From positions 5,748-48,930 of the forward strand of contig DCUV01000011.1 in NCBI GenBank assembly GCA_002328585.1: DNA of 43,183 nucleotides. Reading direction: 5' to 3'. Position numbers and translations under genes: made by a program. Shown piece by piece: positions 33,416 to 42,916 of this stretch (the stretch's first letter is position 1; each line of letters opens with the position of its first letter). Below the pieces are notes generated by a model, which did no database searches, was not told where the DNA came from, and saw nothing but the letters and a program-made list of their open reading frames with translations. This DNA comes from Spirochaetia bacterium UBA2205. Lineage in GTDB: Bacteria > Spirochaetota > UBA4802 > UB4802.

Positions 33416-35707
33416 ATGAAAAAGTTAATAAAACGATTAAAAATCAGAATTAATGAAATTATAAATTTTATCATCCAGATTATAAATCAGATATATCGTG
33501 GAGATGAAGCTTTTAACTGGCTGCTCACTAAATTAGTTAACACCATAAAAATATTTATTGTTGCAACCCGTAAATTCATAAAAGATGACTGCCTTACAAA
33601 ATCTTCGTCTATTGCTTATACAACTATTGTTTCACTTATACCTACGTTAGCAGTATTGCTTACCATCTATTCAATATTTTCAGGTGTGGGTGATAAAAAG
33701 GATGAACTCTTCAATCAGATTACAATTTTTCTTGTTGAACATAATATTAAAATTAACGTTGATCCTTTTTTTCAAACAATCAGTTCATTAATTGACAATG
33801 CAGCAAAAATTGGTGGTGTTGGTGCTGTCGTTTTAGCTTTTTCTGCTACTGCAGTTTTGCGCACCCTTGAAAAATCTCTTAATGATATTTTCAAAATTTC
33901 AAAACAACGATCAATGTTTTTAAAAGTAATTTACTATTGGGCTGCCCTAACATTAGGGCCTATAATGCTTGTTGCTGCAACTGCTGTAGCAACACAGATT
34001 TCCAATACACTTTCGGCTCCTCATTTTTATTCAATAGCTCATCATAACAACACACACTATATCACAGGTAGCAAAGCAACAATTCTTTTTAATTATAACG
34101 ACAACCTGCAATTTTCAGAATTGCCACAAGAAAAAATTGATTTTGATAATCAACATATTTATTCATACAATACAAATGAGAAAAAATTCAATGCAGAAGA
34201 ATACAGAATAGAGTTAATAGAATTCAAGCAAACGAATCTTTATGATATTGAATTTATTGGCAACAAAGGTTTTATCGTAGGTGATAACGGGATTTTACTA
34301 AAATCAAATGATTCCGGGAATTCATGGACTATTGAAAAATGGGGTGCTTTTACTTTTAATGACATCAAAATGATTGATGAAAATGCAGGATTTATTGCAG
34401 CAAATAATGGTTATATACTAAAGACAGTAGATGGCGGTAAAACATGGCAAACCATGGAATGGGAAAATATAACATCAAATTTTAATGCAATAGACTTTCA
34501 TAACGACAAAGGAATTATTGTTGGCGATAGATCCTATATTATAACAACTTTTAATAAGGGGAAAATATGGCAAATGCAACAATTGCCGCAAGGTAAATAT
34601 AAAAAGAATTTTCTTAATTTCAATAATGTTCAGATAGCCGATGAAAATACTGTTATTATAGTTGCTGATGATGGATTTTATTTAAAGGGTAATAAAAATT
34701 TTAATTTGTGGACACCAAATAAATTTAAAGATAACAATTTATATGCATTATATTTTTTTAATTCAAAAAGAGGATTAATGGCAGGTGAAAAATCTGATAT
34801 CTATTTAACTGAAAATGGTGGCGAACAATGGATTTTTAAAAAATTAAAAGGGACAAGAATCAATGAATTATCACTTCACAATAATTTGCTGTGGGCTATA
34901 GGCAACAATAGTTTACTCATGTCATCAAAAGATAATGGAAAATCATGGCAGGGAACTGAAGGAACAGGCATCTCCATATATTTGCTTAACTTCTTTGCTC
35001 CGTTCTTTTTTATATGGATTTTATTTTTAATGTGCTACATAATTTTACCCAATACAAAAGTACCATTAAAACCTGCTGCAATAGGCGCATCATTTACCAG
35101 CGCTGTCTGGGTTATCTTCATATTACTTTTCATAATCTATATTAAAGCTTTTGCAAAGAGCACATTTGCTATCTATGGTGCTCTGGCTGCATTTCCACTA
35201 TTTTTACTGGTTGTATATTCTTCCGCAGTTATAATACTCTATGGAGCAGAAATTTCATATGTCTTGATGAATCCATTAAGCTACAAATTTTTAAATAAAA
35301 CTTTAAAGGATAAAAAGAGTATTCATGTATACATTGCAGTTGCTCTGTTACATCATATATACAAAAAGTTTGAATCCGGAAAGGGAGCCAGTACATTTCA
35401 TGAATTATTACCTATAGCACTCAATGATGTTGATTTACTTGATATGATGCTTGAGCTATTTGAAAAGGAAAAATTTATCACCCGAACAGGCAATAATGCA
35501 ATAATCCCCGCCAATGCCAGCAAAAATTTAACTATTGCAAAGATCATTGACGCAGTATACAGCATTTCATTAGAGATTCCACCAATTAAACAGGATAAGC
35601 TTAAATCATATCTTTTTGACCTGTTTAAAGACATGAAACAATCTATTGATTTAATTGTTAAGGATAAAACACTATCAGATATAATTAATGCAACAGAATC
35701 GACATGA
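33416..35707 (+). CDS. YihY/BrkB-family membrane protein with an inserted beta-propeller
   Basis: The 763-residue protein is a YihY/BrkB (UPF0761) membrane protein split by a large insertion. The first half (40-200) has the family's opening helices with SSSIAYTTIVSLIPTLAVLL; the second (520-620) has LPNTKVPLKPAAIGASFTSA and the IYGALAAFPLFLLVVY and ILYGAEISYVL blocks. Between them, residues about 205-515 contain roughly seven repeats of the YCF48/BNR kind (GFIVGDNGILLKSNDSGNSW; GFIAANNGYILKTVDGGKTW; a last GKSWQG), enough for a complete propeller. The normal YihY loop here is short. The C-terminal 140 residues look like a cytoplasmic winged-helix domain. The start is the ATG at 33416, after AAAGGA. 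Function of the family is not firmly known. Confidence 0.85.
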   Translation: MKKLIKRLKIRINEIINFIIQIINQIYRGDEAFNWLLTKLVNTIKIFIVATRKFIKDDCLTKSSSIAYTTIVSLIPTLAVLLTIYSIFSGVGDKKDELFNQITIFLVEHNIKINVDPFFQTISSLIDNAAKIGGVGAVVLAFSATAVLRTLEKSLNDIFKISKQRSMFLKVIYYWAALTLGPIMLVAATAVATQISNTLSAPHFYSIAHHNNTHYITGSKATILFNYNDNLQFSELPQEKIDFDNQHIYSYNTNEKKFNAEEYRIELIEFKQTNLYDIEFIGNKGFIVGDNGILLKSNDSGNSWTIEKWGAFTFNDIKMIDENAGFIAANNGYILKTVDGGKTWQTMEWENITSNFNAIDFHNDKGIIVGDRSYIITTFNKGKIWQMQQLPQGKYKKNFLNFNNVQIADENTVIIVADDGFYLKGNKNFNLWTPNKFKDNNLYALYFFNSKRGLMAGEKSDIYLTENGGEQWIFKKLKGTRINELSLHNNLLWAIGNNSLLMSSKDNGKSWQGTEGTGISIYLLNFFAPFFFIWILFLMCYIILPNTKVPLKPAAIGASFTSAVWVIFILLFIIYIKAFAKSTFAIYGALAAFPLFLLVVYSSAVIILYGAEISYVLMNPLSYKFLNKTLKDKKSIHVYIAVALLHHIYKKFESGKGASTFHELLPIALNDVDLLDMMLELFEKEKFITRTGNNAIIPANASKNLTIAKIIDAVYSISLEIPPIKQDKLKSYLFDLFKDMKQSIDLIVKDKTLSDIINATEST

Positions 35708-35712
35708 TACGA

Positions 35713-35735
35713 TGCACGTTTACGTTTAAAGTGCA
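35713..35735. terminator. Weak stem-loop between convergent genes
   Basis: TGCAC-G-TTT and AAA-GTGCA pair with one bulged base around a 6-base loop, five bases after the YihY-family stop, followed by CTATTTTAATATTT. It is a poor terminator by itself but is the only structure in the 44-base gap. Confidence 0.4.
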
Positions 35736-35751
35736 CTATTTTAATATTTAT

Positions 35752-36633
35752 TTATTGTGAAACAATTCTAAATAAAAATGGAATGACTATAACCCTGCCT
35801 TTTATTTCTTCCGGCACTTTACCAAAATTGCGCGACAACCGTATAGCATCTATACATGATTCATCAATAGCTTTATTTCCTAATGAATCAACCAGTACAA
35901 TATCCAGCACATTACCACTCCTATCCATAGTAAAGTATAGCTTCACATCCTGTGTTGGTACTGCCATTATACGCATTCTGCCAGGGGCAAAACTTCCTGT
36001 CATGGGATCATATCCATAAATAACAGCATTGGCTAAAAGAGGCGGATGCCAGTTAGCCGCTACTTTATCTTTCATATTTTTAAAGTATTCGAAAGGTTTA
36101 AATTTTAATGTATTGAATGAGAAAAAACCATCACTACTAAAGAACAATGCATTCTTTGGTGTAATACTGTATTTATCCGGTATTCTTGTAAAATCGCTGT
36201 CACCTTCAAACTCAGGTATCCCGCCCATGGTTTCTTTAAAAAAAGTTATGGAGTACTCTGTATTTTCAGTTGATACCATTACTTTATCTTTAGTCTGAGC
36301 ATCACTGGCAATGCCACCCTTCCCTAACCTTCGTACACCTTTTTGCATCTTAAACTCTAACGAATTATTTAACCATCTGTCACCCTTATCTTTTGTAACG
36401 TGCCCTTTGGCTTTTGATGTTTTATCTGACAATAATGTATTTTTATTTACATCCTTGATATCATCCTGATTTATATTGACTATAATATCCCGGCCTTTAA
36501 ACAAGGATTCTGCAGCACTTTTTGAAAATACTCCCGAACGTATCTGCAATATCAAAAACGATATCATTATTATTATATGCATAAAAAATGATATCAGTAC
36601 AATTAAATCAAATCTTACTTCGGCGCGCTCCAT
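35752..36633 (-). CDS. TonB-C-like envelope protein
   Basis: The 293-residue protein has one N-terminal membrane segment (about 9-28), a long charged linker (40-130) without a proline-rich stretch, and a C-terminal domain from about 195 (KDKVAANWHPP...) to the end containing LYFTMDRSGNVLDIVLVDSL and ESCIDAIRLS. This is the TonB C-terminal fold, used to touch outer-membrane receptors. The absence of ExbB/ExbD nearby and of a proline spacer leaves its role open; TonB-C domains also occur in other periplasmic proteins. Its start overlaps the end of the GlmU-like gene by 19 bases. Confidence 0.8.
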   Translation of the reverse strand: MERAEVRFDLIVLISFFMHIIIMISFLILQIRSGVFSKSAAESLFKGRDIIVNINQDDIKDVNKNTLLSDKTSKAKGHVTKDKGDRWLNNSLEFKMQKGVRRLGKGGIASDAQTKDKVMVSTENTEYSITFFKETMGGIPEFEGDSDFTRIPDKYSITPKNALFFSSDGFFSFNTLKFKPFEYFKNMKDKVAANWHPPLLANAVIYGYDPMTGSFAPGRMRIMAVPTQDVKLYFTMDRSGNVLDIVLVDSLGNKAIDESCIDAIRLSRNFGKVPEEIKGRVIVIPFLFRIVSQ

Positions 36634-37859
36634 CTGCCAATCCCTTTCCTGAAAAGCTTTGTTTGCTCATATACTTTTTCCAATAGCATCTGGTGATAGA
36701 TAGCAAAATCCTTATTTCTCCGTGACATCATTGTTTTGCATGTTTCTAATAGCCTATTCATAGAAGGCAGATCAACCAATTTGCCATCAATATACCAGCA
36801 AAACGGTGGAATAAACTTTGGTGTAAGCCCACTGCTTTGTACAATCATACAACAAGGACCCATCGTGCTTCCCGTATTGATTAAAGTACCTATGCCTGTC
36901 ATGGTAAAATCACCAATAAAACATCCCACTTTGAGTAAACCAGTATCTATTTTTTCATCTCCCCTGTTTATCATCACTGTGGTATAGTTATTTTTTAAAT
37001 CGCTATTGGTTGTCAGTGCACCTAAATTGACCCATTCACCTATATACGAATGTCCAATAAAACCTTCATGATATTTATTGTCATATCCACTAAAAATGCT
37101 CTCTTCAATCTCACCACCAATACGGCACCATGGCCCAATGCTGCATCCTTCTCGCACCTTAGCCTGCAATAGCGTTGTATGCTCATCAATTGCACAGGGA
37201 CCTTCAATACGGCTCAACGCTTTAATACAGCACCCTTTCTTAATATACACAGGACCTTCAGTACAGTCAACAACTACATACGGTTCAATCGTTACACCAT
37301 CTTCTATAATTAATTGAGAACTATCGCCAATAGTTGTTACATCATATTTTGTTGTTTGATTACCTTTAACATAAGCAAAATCATGTTTTATTATTTCTTT
37401 ATTTTTGGAAACCAATTCCCATATTGAAGAGATACATAATCCACTGTATTCATGTTGATGAGGAAAATCCTGTAAAAATATTTGTACATCTTCGGTTGTA
37501 GCAAACTGTGGGATAGCTACATCAGTAAGCTTAGCCAGAACAGGTATGTCATTATGATAATAAACAGTATTATTATTTATGTGCGATAGTTCCGGAAATA
37601 TAATCCTTGCATTGATAAAGACCACCGTCTCAGATTTTGCAATAGCAGCCGGGCTGTTGATAACAAGCTCATGATAATTATGAGCAGCGGTATCGTGTAG
37701 ATAGTGCCTTGTATAAAAAAAGAAAGCATCCGATGAATACAAAAGGCAATAACGCTGCCATATAGTGAATAAGCCACATCGCAAATCCCATACAGGACGA
37801 GTCATAGTAAAGGGATAAAAATCATTATAGCGTGAATCTTCAAAAACTATAATTTTCAT
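36615..37859 (-). CDS. GlmU-like putative sugar nucleotidyltransferase/acyltransferase
   Basis: The 414-residue protein has an N-terminal part (1-150) beginning MKIIVFEDSRYNDFYPFTMTRP, as in the alternative GlmU-like family, but without the usual LAAGxGTRM nucleotide loop. The C-terminal half (about 170-370) is a left-handed beta-helix of hexapeptide repeats with HEGFIGHSYIGEWVNLGALTT and GTLINTGSTMGP, typical of sugar N-acyltransferases. A role in UDP-GlcNAc or another activated-sugar pathway is plausible, alongside glmS in this window, but not proved. The ATG at 37859 follows GAAGG; a TTG four codons earlier is less likely. It carries two copies of the iterated 9-mer on opposite strands. 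Confidence 0.82.
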   Translation of the reverse strand: MKIIVFEDSRYNDFYPFTMTRPVWDLRCGLFTIWQRYCLLYSSDAFFFYTRHYLHDTAAHNYHELVINSPAAIAKSETVVFINARIIFPELSHINNNTVYYHNDIPVLAKLTDVAIPQFATTEDVQIFLQDFPHQHEYSGLCISSIWELVSKNKEIIKHDFAYVKGNQTTKYDVTTIGDSSQLIIEDGVTIEPYVVVDCTEGPVYIKKGCCIKALSRIEGPCAIDEHTTLLQAKVREGCSIGPWCRIGGEIEESIFSGYDNKYHEGFIGHSYIGEWVNLGALTTNSDLKNNYTTVMINRGDEKIDTGLLKVGCFIGDFTMTGIGTLINTGSTMGPCCMIVQSSGLTPKFIPPFCWYIDGKLVDLPSMNRLLETCKTMMSRRNKDFAIYHQMLLEKVYEQTKLFRKGIGRWSAPK

Positions 37860-38075
37860 GCTAACCTTCAACTTGAAAACTTACATAAATTCATTGCTGT
37901 GACTACAATTATCACAGAGGCTATAGGTGTAAAATGACTATCGGCTTTACTTTTAAATGACAACAACTACTATTACTTTTCCATGCCTGGCACGTAAGGT
38001 GCTTTTTGACATTATATGTATACAGTATAACTCATATTGTTACAATATAGTTTAATTGATAATGACTGTCAATAT

Positions 38076-38108
38076 AAAACAAGCCGCCTGCTACCAGTGG
38101 CTTGTTTT
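38076..38108 (-). terminator. Rho-independent terminator of the EF-G-like gene
   Basis: AAAACAAGCC and GGCTTGTTTT form a 10-bp stem around a 13-base loop, 27 bases after the EF-G-like stop codon. The outer A/T tract gives a U-rich 3' end on the minus strand. Confidence 0.75.
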
Positions 38109-38135
38109 GTTTATACTGGTTATGTAAATCATTCT

Positions 38136-40250
38136 TTATTTGTTTGCTTCTTCTTCGGCAAACTCTTTTTTGCGTTCTTCAATTACTTTTTCAGCAATTT
38201 TCCCGGATATAGGATCATAGTGCGAAAAGCGCATTTCAAATGTAGCTTTGCCACTGGTCATTGCTCTCAGATCAATTGAATATCGCAACATTTCAGCTAA
38301 CGGTACAGTAGCCTTAACCACCGAAATTGGTGAATTACCATCTTCATCAGTACTTCCCATACCAAGAACCCTGCCTCTGCGGCTGGTTATATCATTAAGG
38401 ATATCCCCCATGTATTCTTTATCCACAAATATCTCTACTTCCATTACTGGTTCAAGTAAAATTGGTCCGGCTGATTCCAGCCCTTTTTTTAATGCCTGAA
38501 TAGCAGCAATTTTAAATGACATTTCAGAAGAATCGACATCATGGTACGAACCATAATATAATTCAACTGATATATCAACAACAGGATAGCGTGCTAACAC
38601 ACCTCGTTCCATACCCTCACGCAATCCTTTTTCCACAGCGGGTATAAAATTTCGTGGAATGACACCGCCAACAATACTGTCTATAAATTCAAAACCTTTT
38701 CCCCGTTCTAAAGGTGCAACCCTGATAAATACCTCGCCGTACTGCCCATGCCCGCCAGTTTGTTTTTTATGTTTGTACTGTGACTCGGCTTTCTTTGTAA
38801 TTGTTTCCCGGTAAGCAATACGTGGTTCAGAAGTAATTAAATCTATCTTATTTTTTTCTTTAATAGATTTTAATATAATATCAAGCTGCATCTCGCCCAT
38901 TCCTGATAAAACGGTCTGGTGTGTTTCAGGGTTAAACTCATAGGTTATTGTTGGGTTCTCATCAGTTATTCTGGAAAAAATCTGACCAATCTTATCTTCG
39001 TCACCCTTTTTGGCTGCCTGTACAGCATACGAGAACACAGGATGAGGCAACTGTATGATAGGCAATATCACTGCCTGTTTTGAATCACACAATGTATCAT
39101 GGGTAGCAGTTCTATCCAGTTTTACCGCCACGCCTATATCTCCCGGCAACACCTTTGACACATCAACAGTTTTATTGCCAATCATTGTGTAAATTTTATT
39201 AATACGTTCTTTATAATTTTTTGTGCTATTCAATACTTCAGTTTCAGGCAATAGCTTACCGGATATCACTTTACAATAATTAAACCGCCCTGCATACTGA
39301 TCAATGTATGTTTTCCACACCACTGCAGCAAACGGAGCATCGGGATGTGAAGTAATAATTACTTTTTCTTCTTTATTGTTGGGATTGATGCCTTCAATCT
39401 TTTTATTTAATTCCCATGCTGGTACATAATTTTTTATTACATTGAGAAGATTTTTAACTCCAATAGCTTTCAGTGAAGAACCGCAAACTACCGGAAACAC
39501 CTGAGCTTTTGCCACCAGAGTTTTCAATCCCTTTGCCATTTCTTCTTCGGTTAACGCTTCACCTTCAAGATACTTTTCAATAAGTGCATCATCACCTTCT
39601 GCTGCCAGCTCCATTACATTGGTTCGTGCATCATCTACTACTTTCTTTAAATCTGCCGGCACATCAGATACCTGAAATTTACCATCAGGTTTTGGCACAA
39701 AAGCTTTCATTTCAATTAAATCAACAACACCACTGTGTTTATCTGCTTCACCAAGAGGAATACATAGCGGTGCAAACTTAGCATTGAAATGCGATTTAAG
39801 ATTTTCAAGTATTGTATTGAAGTTTGCACGTTCTTTGTCCATTTTATTGATAAATATAATTCGAGGGATTTTTTTTGATTCAAGGTAACGCCATACTTTT
39901 TCTGTTTCTATCTGCACACCATCAACGGCATCAACCACAACAATAGCTGCTTCGGCTATCTGTAATGCTGCACGTGCTTCACCAACAAAATCAGACATTC
40001 CGGGCGTATCAATAATATTTATCTTTGTATCATCTAACTCTACAAAACCTAATGCGCTGCGTATTGACATTTTACGAGATTTTTCTTCATCATCATAATC
40101 TGAAGTAAGTGTACCATCATCGGGTTTACCAATTTTATCAATTTGTCCACCAACAAACAACATCGCATCAAATAATGTTGATTTTCCAGTACTTCCATGA
40201 CCTACTATGGCAACAGTACGTACATTCTCGGTAGCATATTCTTTTAGCAT
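38136..40250 (-). CDS. Elongation factor G-like translational GTPase (EF-G paralogue)
   Basis: The 704-residue protein has the EF-G layout: GTP-binding domain with the P-loop GHGSTGKST (17-25), DTPG (81-84) and NKMD (135-138), then domains II-V, with TGGHGQYGEV and SRRGRVLGM in the C-terminal half. The P-loop differs from housekeeping EF-G (AHIDAGKT), which places it in the EF-G-like/EF-G2 group; members work in translocation or ribosome recycling, or are of unknown role. Two ATGs lie close together; GGAGG is five bases before the one at 40250. No ribosomal protein or tufA genes flank it, so it is not the str-operon fusA. Confidence 0.9.
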   Translation of the reverse strand: MLKEYATENVRTVAIVGHGSTGKSTLFDAMLFVGGQIDKIGKPDDGTLTSDYDDEEKSRKMSIRSALGFVELDDTKINIIDTPGMSDFVGEARAALQIAEAAIVVVDAVDGVQIETEKVWRYLESKKIPRIIFINKMDKERANFNTILENLKSHFNAKFAPLCIPLGEADKHSGVVDLIEMKAFVPKPDGKFQVSDVPADLKKVVDDARTNVMELAAEGDDALIEKYLEGEALTEEEMAKGLKTLVAKAQVFPVVCGSSLKAIGVKNLLNVIKNYVPAWELNKKIEGINPNNKEEKVIITSHPDAPFAAVVWKTYIDQYAGRFNYCKVISGKLLPETEVLNSTKNYKERINKIYTMIGNKTVDVSKVLPGDIGVAVKLDRTATHDTLCDSKQAVILPIIQLPHPVFSYAVQAAKKGDEDKIGQIFSRITDENPTITYEFNPETHQTVLSGMGEMQLDIILKSIKEKNKIDLITSEPRIAYRETITKKAESQYKHKKQTGGHGQYGEVFIRVAPLERGKGFEFIDSIVGGVIPRNFIPAVEKGLREGMERGVLARYPVVDISVELYYGSYHDVDSSEMSFKIAAIQALKKGLESAGPILLEPVMEVEIFVDKEYMGDILNDITSRRGRVLGMGSTDEDGNSPISVVKATVPLAEMLRYSIDLRAMTSGKATFEMRFSHYDPISGKIAEKVIEERKKEFAEEEANK

Positions 40251-40611
40251 CATATCCTCCAGCTTACTATACACTAAAATAAAATGAAATATTTCTTTTC
40301 AAGGACTAAACGATAAAAGCTTTGCCGAAAAGTAAAACGGCATATGTTTTTTGTAAAGTATTTTATTTTATAAAATTGTGAAAGTGGCAATTCACTATTA
40401 TTTTTTTATCTTTTTATTCTATTGTAATAGAATCGCCAACCTGCTCATATAAAAAAATCTATTTATATTCAAAAAAAGTTTTAATTTTTGATATACCAAA
40501 AACGATACATTAAAATTTTACTTGCAATAACTTATTCCATGCAACCTATAATGGAGTGTATTCACGTTGGCTTATTACGGTGATATATAGAGGTTAAAAA
40601 TGGAGTGTGAC

Positions 40612-40758
40612 TGTCATTCTGAGATAAAATTGTAGCATCATTCTGTGTCATGTTATTTTGAGACGTAACTGAAGCATCCTGCCGTTTTACAAAAGTATAG
40701 ATTCTGATGACAATGATAGCAAGGGATTCTTCAGTTGCTGCGCTCACTCATAATGACA
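40612..40758. repeat. Palindromic (MITE-like) repeat in a 631-base intergenic gap
   Basis: The gap 40251-40881 contains no credible gene. Within it, TGTCATTCTGAG (40612-40623) and CTCATAATGACA (40747-40758) are inverted with one mismatch, bounding a 147-base element. Internal pieces TGTCATGTTATTTTGAG and GGGATTCTTCAGTTGCTGCGC resemble a widespread class of non-coding palindromic repeats (recalled, not searched). The short antisense reading frame inside is not a gene. Confidence 0.65.
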
Positions 40759-40992
40759 CAGTATCATTCTATTTCCAAATTTGAAGGTTCCTGCACCTGT
40801 AAGATTTTTATTTGTCGCAAAAGTACTTTTTTTAAACTGCTGATCCGGTGAAACAATGTGTACTCTATAAATTGAAATAAATTGAAAGATTTTAGTTATA
40901 TGAAAACAGCGCACTATCTCAACAATACTATGAAATCAGCTTTGATACATCGTAAAAAAATCAACACTATGACTGCGGTAGTTTCTGTCATG

Positions 40993-42345
40993 GCGGGCAA
41001 ATTACAAGCTTACAAAATAATAATTATTTTTTTTATAAGCATTCATCTCATTTTCCGGTTACTATCGCCCCTGCATGCCCAGCAGGTATATAGTGCTTCT
41101 ACGTTGCATAATGCTGCATCCCGCAGTCAGACAATACAGCGCATCTTCTATCAACGCTGGGACACTATGCAAAATAATTTTTGCTACTTTGATGCATATG
41201 TCGATGTCAACTGGGTTTTTGATTTTGATGTTAACACATATAATCGCGGCACCGGTGCAACTGAAGCAGTTCCCATGAAACTGGTCCGAACTTTTTCCAG
41301 TATGTTACTGGTATTACCAGTATACACTCCTCACGATGTTGCATCTAACGAATATGGGCAATTACCGCAAGCTGATATAACCAATGCAACTGAAGCTTCA
41401 CCCAGTAAAAAATCCTGGGAAAAAAATTCAGTTTTACTGGGGCTTTCTGTATGTGGCTATCACTATGGGTTAACACGAACCGTTGAAATTAGTCGTGGAA
41501 GTGCAGGCAGCGAAACAGCTTCTGATTATGCCTTTTCACAATTCTTTGATGACATTGCTGCCCTGACGCTTCTCATAGTACCCTATATTACCATCCATTG
41601 CGGGATTATCTTCAATCAGCAAATTGAACCCAATGATGATGGCACACTGGATTACAACTTTGATCCATCAAAGACCACAAAACGCCTTCTTACAAGTTTA
41701 ACGCTTTTTAATGCAATAACATGGGAATCAACAGCAGCCAACGATCAAATAGAAGCAACCGATATCAGCGTAAACATTACTCAATTTATTTCCATTGTAA
41801 AAACAACACCACAGTATATGCCCGCCATCATCATAGGGTATAAACAATTTAAAAAGTATAATGATGAGGACTATGATCCGGTCTGGGTAAAAAATGAAAA
41901 ATTACCGGGCGATAGTTCCCGGGACAGCGCAACACTGTATTCATACTATGCCACTGTTAGGAAAAATATTGACAACTTTTATATGGCAGCAAGCATTCAG
42001 CTACAGCATGTTGACCAGACCATCATTGATAAGCGAACACTGAAAACAATAGACGTACCAGTACTACAAATGTGGTCCATGAAAGCAGGGTATGATTTTT
42101 TTCATCAACCCGGATGGGATTTCTTTGTGTGGTTGGGCCTGACACACTGTTATGATCCTGCTATTAGCTTCCACAGCAACCACGATAACAACAACGTGAC
42201 AGGCTGGTTTGCCATGATGGATATTGCATCACCACTTTTTACATTCACTCTTAAAGGTAGCTATAACGACAGCTACGAACTTGAAAAACTGGTAGAGTCA
42301 GTTGATAAATATATCATTGAAGGGAGCGCTTCATTCAGGTTATAA
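40993..42345 (+). CDS. Probable outer-membrane beta-barrel-type protein, function unknown
   Basis: From the ATG at 40993 the protein is 450 residues with a textbook signal peptide (MAGKLQAYK, a hydrophobic run, then SPLHA cut before QQ). The mature part has alternating beta-strand-like segments (FCYFDAYVDVNWVFDFDVNTY; YATVRKNIDNFYMAASIQL) and ends IIEGSASFRL, consistent with an outer-membrane barrel, but the final residue is leucine rather than phenylalanine. No family is recognised. The frame is open from 40882, and none of the possible starts (40900, 40930, 40969, 40993) has a strong ribosome site, so the start is uncertain. The lipoprotein gene follows after one base. Confidence 0.65.
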   Translation, partial: AGKLQAYKIIIIFFISIHLIFRLLSPLHAQQVYSASTLHNAASRSQTIQRIFYQRWDTMQNNFCYFDAYVDVNWVFDFDVNTYNRGTGATEAVPMKLVRTFSSMLLVLPVYTPHDVASNEYGQLPQADITNATEASPSKKSWEKNSVLLGLSVCGYHYGLTRTVEISRGSAGSETASDYAFSQFFDDIAALTLLIVPYITIHCGIIFNQQIEPNDDGTLDYNFDPSKTTKRLLTSLTLFNAITWESTAANDQIEATDISVNITQFISIVKTTPQYMPAIIIGYKQFKKYNDEDYDPVWVKNEKLPGDSSRDSATLYSYYATVRKNIDNFYMAASIQLQHVDQTIIDKRTLKTIDVPVLQMWSMKAGYDFFHQPGWDFFVWLGLTHCYDPAISFHSNHDNNNVTGWFAMMDIASPLFTFTLKGSYNDSYELEKLVESVDKYIIEGSASFRL

Positions 42346-42346
42346 T

Positions 42347-42856
42347 ATGCAATCCATACTATCAAAAATAATAGTAGTATTGTTTTTAGTAAGCTGCATT
42401 GGTTGCTCGTATATAGCAGATTCAATAGAAGCTGAGCTAACAAACCGCGCACATTTTTCCATCGATGCCTATTATGACAGCGGTTCAGTCATAATATCAT
42501 GGGATGCTAATCCTGATTACGATTCATTTGCAGGGTATGAGATATATATGACCGGAGATGTAAATGATGAGTTTTCTGAAATGATTGTAGTTGGTGCATA
42601 CTATAATATTGGCAGTTCATCATATTTTCAACAGGATGGAACACTTGATAATCCATCAACATCACATTTTATACACTCAAATCTTCCATCATTGGGTATT
42701 TATTTTTATCGTGTTGGCGTGATTGAATGGGATGAACGGGACTACAACAACGACGGTGAAGATGAAAAAAAACCTGATTTTCCTGATGAATCAGTGTATA
42801 AATCATATACACACATTGAAAAAATAAGCGGCAGTGCAATGGTTGAAATATTTTAA
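42347..42856 (+). CDS. Lipoprotein with a fibronectin-III-like domain
   Basis: The 169-residue protein begins with a lipoprotein signal: hydrophobic VVLFLVSC with C17 as the best acylated cysteine (lipobox L14-V15-S16-C17), though C20 is possible. The mature region has a fibronectin-III-like beta sandwich (SGSVIISWDANPDYDSFAGY to FYRVGVIEWD), then an acidic loop (DYNNDGEDEKKPDFPDE). The frame opens earlier inside the upstream gene, but the ATG at 42347, one base after that gene's stop, gives the signal peptide. Tight spacing indicates it is made together with the barrel-type protein. Confidence 0.8.
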   Translation: MQSILSKIIVVLFLVSCIGCSYIADSIEAELTNRAHFSIDAYYDSGSVIISWDANPDYDSFAGYEIYMTGDVNDEFSEMIVVGAYYNIGSSSYFQQDGTLDNPSTSHFIHSNLPSLGIYFYRVGVIEWDERDYNNDGEDEKKPDFPDESVYKSYTHIEKISGSAMVEIF

Positions 42857-42875
42857 TCATAGCCATAGATAACAT

Positions 42876-42899
42876 CTTCAATACTTCAATACTTCAATA
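42876..42899 (+). repeat. Three tandem copies of an 8-base unit
   Basis: CTTCAATA is repeated three times without interruption, 20 bases after the lipoprotein stop codon. Slippage could change its copy number; no regulatory role is evident. Confidence 0.85.
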
Positions 42900-42916
42900 A
42901 TAGAATTATTCCTCAA

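Noticed and set aside
33416..35707. The idea that the YihY-propeller protein is two joined genes or an assembly error
   Set aside because: The frame is continuous, both halves are in the expected order and the late helices of the YihY family resume after the repeats, which points to domain insertion. Read-level proof is not available here.
40562..40747. Antisense reading frame of 61 codons in the gap before the barrel-type gene
   Set aside because: It lies almost entirely inside the palindromic repeat, has no ribosome site and gives a composition typical of repeat-derived frames.
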